Shown: positions 54,951 to 58,614 of the stretch, one piece after another
Position numbering within the stretch: the stretch's first letter is position 1
Layout of the letters: each line of letters begins with the position of its first letter
Assembly: GCA_016928995.1 (NCBI GenBank)
Contig: JAFGJS010000038.1
Location: forward strand, 1-58,614
Length of the DNA stretch: 58,614 bases
Reading direction: 5' to 3'
Origin: Candidatus Sumerlaeota bacterium
GTDB lineage: Bacteria > Sumerlaeota > Sumerlaeia > JAFGJS01
Program-made: the position numbers and the translations under genes
Notes under the pieces: model-generated
Seen by the model: only the letters and a program-made list of their open reading frames with translations
Database searches by the model: none
Told to the model about the DNA's origin: nothing

Positions 54951-56306
54951 TTAAAAGAGTATGTCCCCATTGCTGCGGATGACTTCTTTGTACCAATAGG
55001 CGGAGTCCTTCAGCGTGCGTTGGCCGGTGGCGTAATCGATGTGGATCAGGCCGAAACGTTTGCGGTAGCCTTCGGCCCATTCGAAGTTGTCCATGATCGA
55101 CCAAACGAAATAGCCGTCCACCCGCACACCTTCGGTCATGGCGCGATGACACTCGCGCATGTAGCGCGTGAGGAAGTCGATCCGCTGCGGATCGTGCACC
55201 TTGCCGTCAAGGTGCACCCAGTCGGTGTTCGCCATGCCGTTTTCCGTGATCACGACGGGCAGTTTGTAGCGCTCCTGCAAGAAACGCGGCCCCCAGTACA
55301 GCGCCTCAGGCGTCACGGGCCAATCCATCATGGTCAGCGGGAAGCCCACCGGCCAGGGCACATTCTCGATCGCGCCGTCCTTCCCCGCGCGCACAGCCTC
55401 GTCATGGTAGATATTCACGCCGTAAAAATCGAGCGACTGGTTGATTGTCTCCATGTCGCCGCTTTGAATCGCGGGCATGTCCTCGCCGAACAGCTCCACG
55501 CCGTCCTCAGGATATCGCCCCAGCACCATCGGATCGGCGAACCAGGTGTTGTTCCAGCAATTCCTGGCCGCCACGGAAAAAGTCGCGCGCCGCGCTGCAT
55601 CGATGTCCTCCGGCGCATCGCTGGCCGGGATCTTCACATGACCCACGGGCGCCGCGCCGATGGACGGCGTCAGTTTCGAATGCGCGCGGATCGCCTGCAC
55701 CGCCTTGCCGTGCGCCATCAACGCATGATGCGAGGCAAGCAGCACGTCGGCAAAACTCAGTTTCAATCCCGGAGCATGCTGTCCGGACTGATGTCCCAGC
55801 CCGATGAAACACTGCGGTTCGTTATGCGTCATCCAACGCGTCACCCGGTCCCCGACCTTTTCCGCCAGCACCTGCGCGTATTCGCCGAACCAATCCGCGC
55901 TGTCCCGGTTGAGCCAGCCCCCCTGGCGATATAGCATCAATGGGAAATCCCAATGAAACAGCGTAACCCACGGCTCCACATGGTTCGCCAGCAGCACATC
56001 GATCAGCTTGTCGTAAAACTCCAGGCCTTTCGCATTGACCTGGCCCACGCCGTCAGGCAGCACACGCGGCCAGGAGACCGAAAGCCGGTACGCCTGCAGC
56101 CCGATCTCGCCCATCAACCGGGCGTCCTCCTCGTAGCGATGATAGTGATCGCCGGCCACGTCGCCGGTGTTGCCCGACCAAACCTTGCCCGGCTGGCGGC
56201 ACATCTCGTCCCAAACGGACAGCCCCTTACCGTCTTCGCGCGCGCCCCCCTCGATCTGATAACTCGACGCCGCTGCGCCCCAGATAAAGCCTTGTGGAAA
56301 ACTCAT
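54951..56306 (-). CDS. GH1 family beta-glucosidase/beta-glycosidase
   Basis: Cleaves beta-linked glucosides or related glycosides in the cytoplasm, since no signal peptide is present. The 451 residues open with FPQGFIWGAAASSYQIEG, carry the acid/base Glu in THNEPQ and the nucleophile Glu in ITENGMA, and end DGYFVWSIMDNFEWAEGY. These are the full GH1 signature set. The ribosome site is GGGGCGAG. It probably digests oligosaccharides released by secreted enzymes such as the GH51. Confidence 0.95.
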   Translation of the reverse strand: MSFPQGFIWGAAASSYQIEGGAREDGKGLSVWDEMCRQPGKVWSGNTGDVAGDHYHRYEEDARLMGEIGLQAYRLSVSWPRVLPDGVGQVNAKGLEFYDKLIDVLLANHVEPWVTLFHWDFPLMLYRQGGWLNRDSADWFGEYAQVLAEKVGDRVTRWMTHNEPQCFIGLGHQSGQHAPGLKLSFADVLLASHHALMAHGKAVQAIRAHSKLTPSIGAAPVGHVKIPASDAPEDIDAARRATFSVAARNCWNNTWFADPMVLGRYPEDGVELFGEDMPAIQSGDMETINQSLDFYGVNIYHDEAVRAGKDGAIENVPWPVGFPLTMMDWPVTPEALYWGPRFLQERYKLPVVITENGMANTDWVHLDGKVHDPQRIDFLTRYMRECHRAMTEGVRVDGYFVWSIMDNFEWAEGYRKRFGLIHIDYATGQRTLKDSAYWYKEVIRSNGDILF

Positions 56307-56683
56307 GTTCTCGCCCCGTTTCTATTACGTAATGCTGATCGCCTATTCCGTGTTGAACCAACAACAACGCGACTGACCCTTGCATGTCAATCAGAATCCT
56401 GCCGATCACCGGCCTGTTCCCGGATATTCTCAAAGTAAAGCATCGGACGGTTGTAGCGCCGGCGTCTCGCCGGCAAGACAAGCCGCCGGGACGGCGGCGC
56501 TACGATTTCACGCTGACTATGAGAAGATCCTGCGGTCTATCCCAATAAAATGATGTCTTGCCGGAGTCTTGAACAGAACATTCGGTCAAAACGCGGATTC
56601 CGCTTGCCGTCGGACCGGTTTCTGGCATGATGGTTTGTATTGCGTCGCCCATATTCATCGCAACCGGCGCCGCTGGAACAGCC
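56307..56683. other. intergenic region between GH1 and ElyC/YdcF-type genes
   Basis: About 375 bases between divergent genes. It holds the nested GTAGCGCCGGCG repeat and presumably two promoters, which I cannot locate. The plus-strand frame is open from 56627, but its family-like part starts at 56684. Confidence 0.6.
56453..56503. repeat. nested GTAGCGCCGGCG inverted repeat
   Basis: The left arm GTAGCGCCGGCGTCTCGCCG (56453-56472) and the right arm ending ACGGCGGCGCTAC (to 56503) are largely complementary, and each arm is also a small hairpin by itself (GCCGGCG TCT CGCCGGC). The spacer is eight bases. This is a typical dispersed intergenic repeat shape. Confidence 0.9.
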
Positions 56684-57349
56684 ATGCCTGAAACCGAACC
56701 GATCTCTGAGATATCTCCCACTAAACGCGAACATCGCTGGTTTCGCGTAGCCACGCGCGCCGGAGGTTTGCTCGCGTTGACAATTCTTATGGCACTGGGC
56801 TATCCCGCCGCAAGCATCTTCATCTATGGATTCCAGCGCACGGAGAACTCCGCCGACGCCGCCATCGTGCTCGGCGCCGCAGTGTGGAAGGATCGCGCCT
56901 CGCCGGTGTTCCGCGAACGCATTCGCCACGCCATTGACCTGCGGCAATCCGGCCGCGTGAAGCAGATCATTTTCACCGGCGGCAAGGGCGAACCGCATGA
57001 GCCGGCAGAGTCGATCGTGGCTCGCGACATGGCCCTGGATTGGGGCGAACCGGAAAGCGTCACTCTGTTCGAAACCCGCTCGCACAACACATTTGAGAAT
57101 CTGGTGCTGGCGCGCGAGGTGATGCGGCACAACGGGCTGCAAACCGCGCTGATCGTCAGCGATCCGCCACATATGCGGCGCTCCATGGCTATGGCCCGCG
57201 GACTCGGCATCGATTGCGCGCCGTCGCCGACGCCCACGACGCGGGTGCAGGGCGTCCGCTCGCAGGCGCTCTTCATCCTGCGCGAAACCGGCAACTACCT
57301 GCGCTACCTTTTCTGGCTGCGCTTCAAAGCCGATCCCGAAATTCCATGA
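56684..57349 (+). CDS. ElyC/SanA/YdcF-family membrane protein (DUF218)
   Basis: About 221 residues: one transmembrane helix near residues 27-47 (LLALTILMALGYPAASIFIYG), then a DUF218 domain with ADAAIVLGAAVWKDRASPVF, IFTGGKGEPHEPAES, TLFETRSHNTFENLVLAREV and IVSDPPHMRRSMAMA. SanA and ElyC take part in envelope integrity and peptidoglycan precursor handling. ATG 56684 is chosen so that the protein begins shortly before the anchor; the ribosome site is weak. Confidence 0.88.
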   Translation: MPETEPISEISPTKREHRWFRVATRAGGLLALTILMALGYPAASIFIYGFQRTENSADAAIVLGAAVWKDRASPVFRERIRHAIDLRQSGRVKQIIFTGGKGEPHEPAESIVARDMALDWGEPESVTLFETRSHNTFENLVLAREVMRHNGLQTALIVSDPPHMRRSMAMARGLGIDCAPSPTPTTRVQGVRSQALFILRETGNYLRYLFWLRFKADPEIP

Positions 57350-57380
57350 TATTCAATTTAAAGGGAACCATAAAAAATTC

Positions 57381-57597
57381 AACGCAGAGACGCGGAGCCG
57401 CAAAGAACCGAATTTGGATATACAATAAGTGCAATGATTGAAATCTTTGTGTGCTCCGTGCCTTTGTGTGAAAATTTCAATGATAAAAGGTCGCCTAAAT
57501 TCTCAATCCGAAGCATCTCCAAAATTGAAAAACACGCCGCACATTGATCCCGGATAACAGCTGATCCCTCTGCGCCACTGCGCCTCTGCGTGAAAAA
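57381..57597. repeat. CGCAGAG / CTCTGCG words in a 350-base gene-free stretch
   Basis: Three word groups occur between 57350 and 57701: AACGCAGAGACGCGGAGCCG (57381-57400) on one strand, then CTTTGTGTGCTCCGTGCCTT (57444-57463) and CTCTGCGCCACTGCGCCTCT (57569-57588) on the other. The first can pair with either of the other two. No gene is visible in this region. Confidence 0.75.
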
Positions 57598-57701
57598 AAC
57601 GGCGATCCTTGGATCCGATGCAATCCTTCTATTTTCAATTTATTTACAGATAACCTTGACGAATTTCTTGTTTTTGATGATTGAAGACAAGGATTAAGGC
57701 A

Positions 57702-58535
57702 CTATAGGTTGGTGAATTCCCTGGCAGGTGATACCGGCGCGGCGCTGATGACCGCGCGCCAAACGGCTCGATCAATCGGCCCTCTGAAGTAAACCCGCAA
57801 AAACCGTCCGAGATCGAACCGGCTCAATGTCAAATCCGATTCGCTTTTCAGCCAGGCGATCAGCCAGTCAAAGCTGCGCTCAATGGGCTGCTGTTCCATG
57901 AATACGAATGCGGCCAGATCGGAAGATCGAAGCTGCAGCTCTCCTGCGGACGAAAGCTGGACCCGCCATTCATCGGGCCGCAACCGCGTCAGATTGATCC
58001 GCACCTCGTGCAAACGGCGCAGCGTATCGCCCGCAACGCAGAGCGCCTCCCTACGCTGTCCGGATTGATGCAAAACTTCCATGAACCTCCGTTGCTCGGA
58101 CAACGAATCGCAGACAAGACACTCTATTCGTGAATGCCATCGCTTTCGCGCATACGCCGCCGCCGTGTGAAGGGCGTCCAGTCCTGCCCGGCTGATCGCA
58201 TTGGCCATGCGCCATTGCTGCGACAGATCGGATTCGCCGTGCAATGGCCGGGCGCCGCGACGCAACTGGAACGGCCCCGTTTGATCGGCGTCATTCGAAT
58301 CATCCGATGCGCACGATAATGCGGATTCGATGGCATCCTGCTCGCGCGTTCTAAACATGAAAACCTGAAAGCCGCGATGCGTGAAACGCTGCACGGGACG
58401 AAAACGCCCCATGCAATGCGCATAGGCCCGGCTGCTGTTTTCAACGTGCCGTTCATGTGCTTTGCCGATCAAAGATTCGATCCAATGCTCAATGTCTGGA
58501 TCCTGCTCCACTTGCATGCATCGGACAGGGCGCAA
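57702..58535 (-). CDS. hypothetical protein, faintly like lipopolysaccharide/WaaP kinases
   Basis: 277 residues. The segment EALCVAGDTLRRLHEVRINLTRLRPDEW, followed by LQLRSSDLAAFVF, lines up by eye with the LHxxG..HRDL..N...DL region of WaaP/Kdo kinases. However, the catalytic HRD and metal-binding DFG-type residues are replaced, so any kinase activity is doubtful. The frame begins at a TTG (58535) close behind AAGAGAG; an ATG at 58517 is the alternative. It is read towards the repeat-rich gap and lies alone at the window edge. Confidence 0.55.
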   Translation of the reverse strand: MRPVRCMQVEQDPDIEHWIESLIGKAHERHVENSSRAYAHCMGRFRPVQRFTHRGFQVFMFRTREQDAIESALSCASDDSNDADQTGPFQLRRGARPLHGESDLSQQWRMANAISRAGLDALHTAAAYARKRWHSRIECLVCDSLSEQRRFMEVLHQSGQRREALCVAGDTLRRLHEVRINLTRLRPDEWRVQLSSAGELQLRSSDLAAFVFMEQQPIERSFDWLIAWLKSESDLTLSRFDLGRFLRVYFRGPIDRAVWRAVISAAPVSPAREFTNL

Positions 58536-58614
58536 CTCTCTTAAGCTACAGGATGATAATCTCTTTAATCATGATTCCTGATAAGCGCTGAAAGCGCTGA
58601 GTATCTCAGCCCAG

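Noticed and set aside
57350-57701. tRNA or small RNA gene in the gap after the ElyC/YdcF-type gene
   Set aside because: I could not find a cloverleaf or other known RNA signature; the conspicuous stems belong to the CGCAGAG repeat words.

Overview
The window reads as a chromosomal segment of an uncultured, Gram-negative-type bacterium. Most genes are GC-rich and biased towards G/C at third positions, and several AT-rich islands interrupt them. Envelope functions (a membrane-anchored C-terminal processing protease, HtrA/DegP, DsbD, ElyC/YdcF) imply a diderm. Secreted carbohydrate enzymes (GH51, GH1, DUF1080), a beta-helix protein with a dockerin-like tail, choice-of-anchor-D repeats and an abundance of hairpin-forming intergenic repeats resemble uncultured polymer-degrading lineages such as the PVC group, Sumerlaeota or Hydrogenedentota. 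That placement is an inference and not a proven taxonomy. No rRNA, tRNA, CRISPR array, transposase or prophage was seen.

Layout. 1-4.8 kb: a secreted protein, an AT-rich three-gene cassette of unknown function (1201-2576), cysS and a HicA/HicB-type toxin-antitoxin pair. 4.9-13.9 kb: CtpA-type protease, a B12-binding radical SAM protein, a YyaL/SPATA20-type protein and the three-gene proton-translocating transhydrogenase pntAA-AB-B. 14-23 kb: an AzgA/NCS2 purine permease, two tandem paralogous membrane proteins, rpsD, a beta-helix gene broken by one stop codon, ilvD, and a small membrane protein preceded by a remnant copy of the ilvD start. 23-28 kb: gyrB bracketed by two different four-helix-bundle (23S-IVS/S23-like) genes, one of them lying between inverted repeats that begin at the gyrB stop codon. 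28-32 kb: a riboflavin cluster (FMN riboswitch, ribE, ribBA, a methyltransferase, ribH). 32-43 kb: a second methyltransferase, a large secreted M6-type metalloprotease, and minus-strand genes for a 351-residue secreted protein, holB, dsbD and ogt, plus ispF. 43-58.6 kb: HtrA/DegP, a RelE/ParE toxin-antitoxin pair, ackA, GH51, DUF1080, uvrD/pcrA, an AT-rich pair (a protein with an EIQSDW motif plus a radical SAM enzyme), GH1, ElyC/YdcF and a kinase-like hypothetical.

How it fits together. The housekeeping genes (cysS, rpsD, gyrB, holB, ilvD, ispF, rib, pnt, ackA) form an ordinary backbone. The most interesting material lies between them. Many intergenic spaces carry pairs of short repeated words in opposite orientation: TTGCTC/GAGCAA, GTGTTCAGAGTTTAG, CGCAGAG, a 28-base perfect inverted repeat ending in TACTG, and GTAGCGCCGGCG-type arms. 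Two S23-like genes are associated with such arms, one flanked by them and one containing them. The best candidates for something undescribed are the S23 gene framed by inverted repeats at 26742-27296, the EIQSDW/radical-SAM pair at 52826-54896, and the three-gene cassette at 1201-2576.
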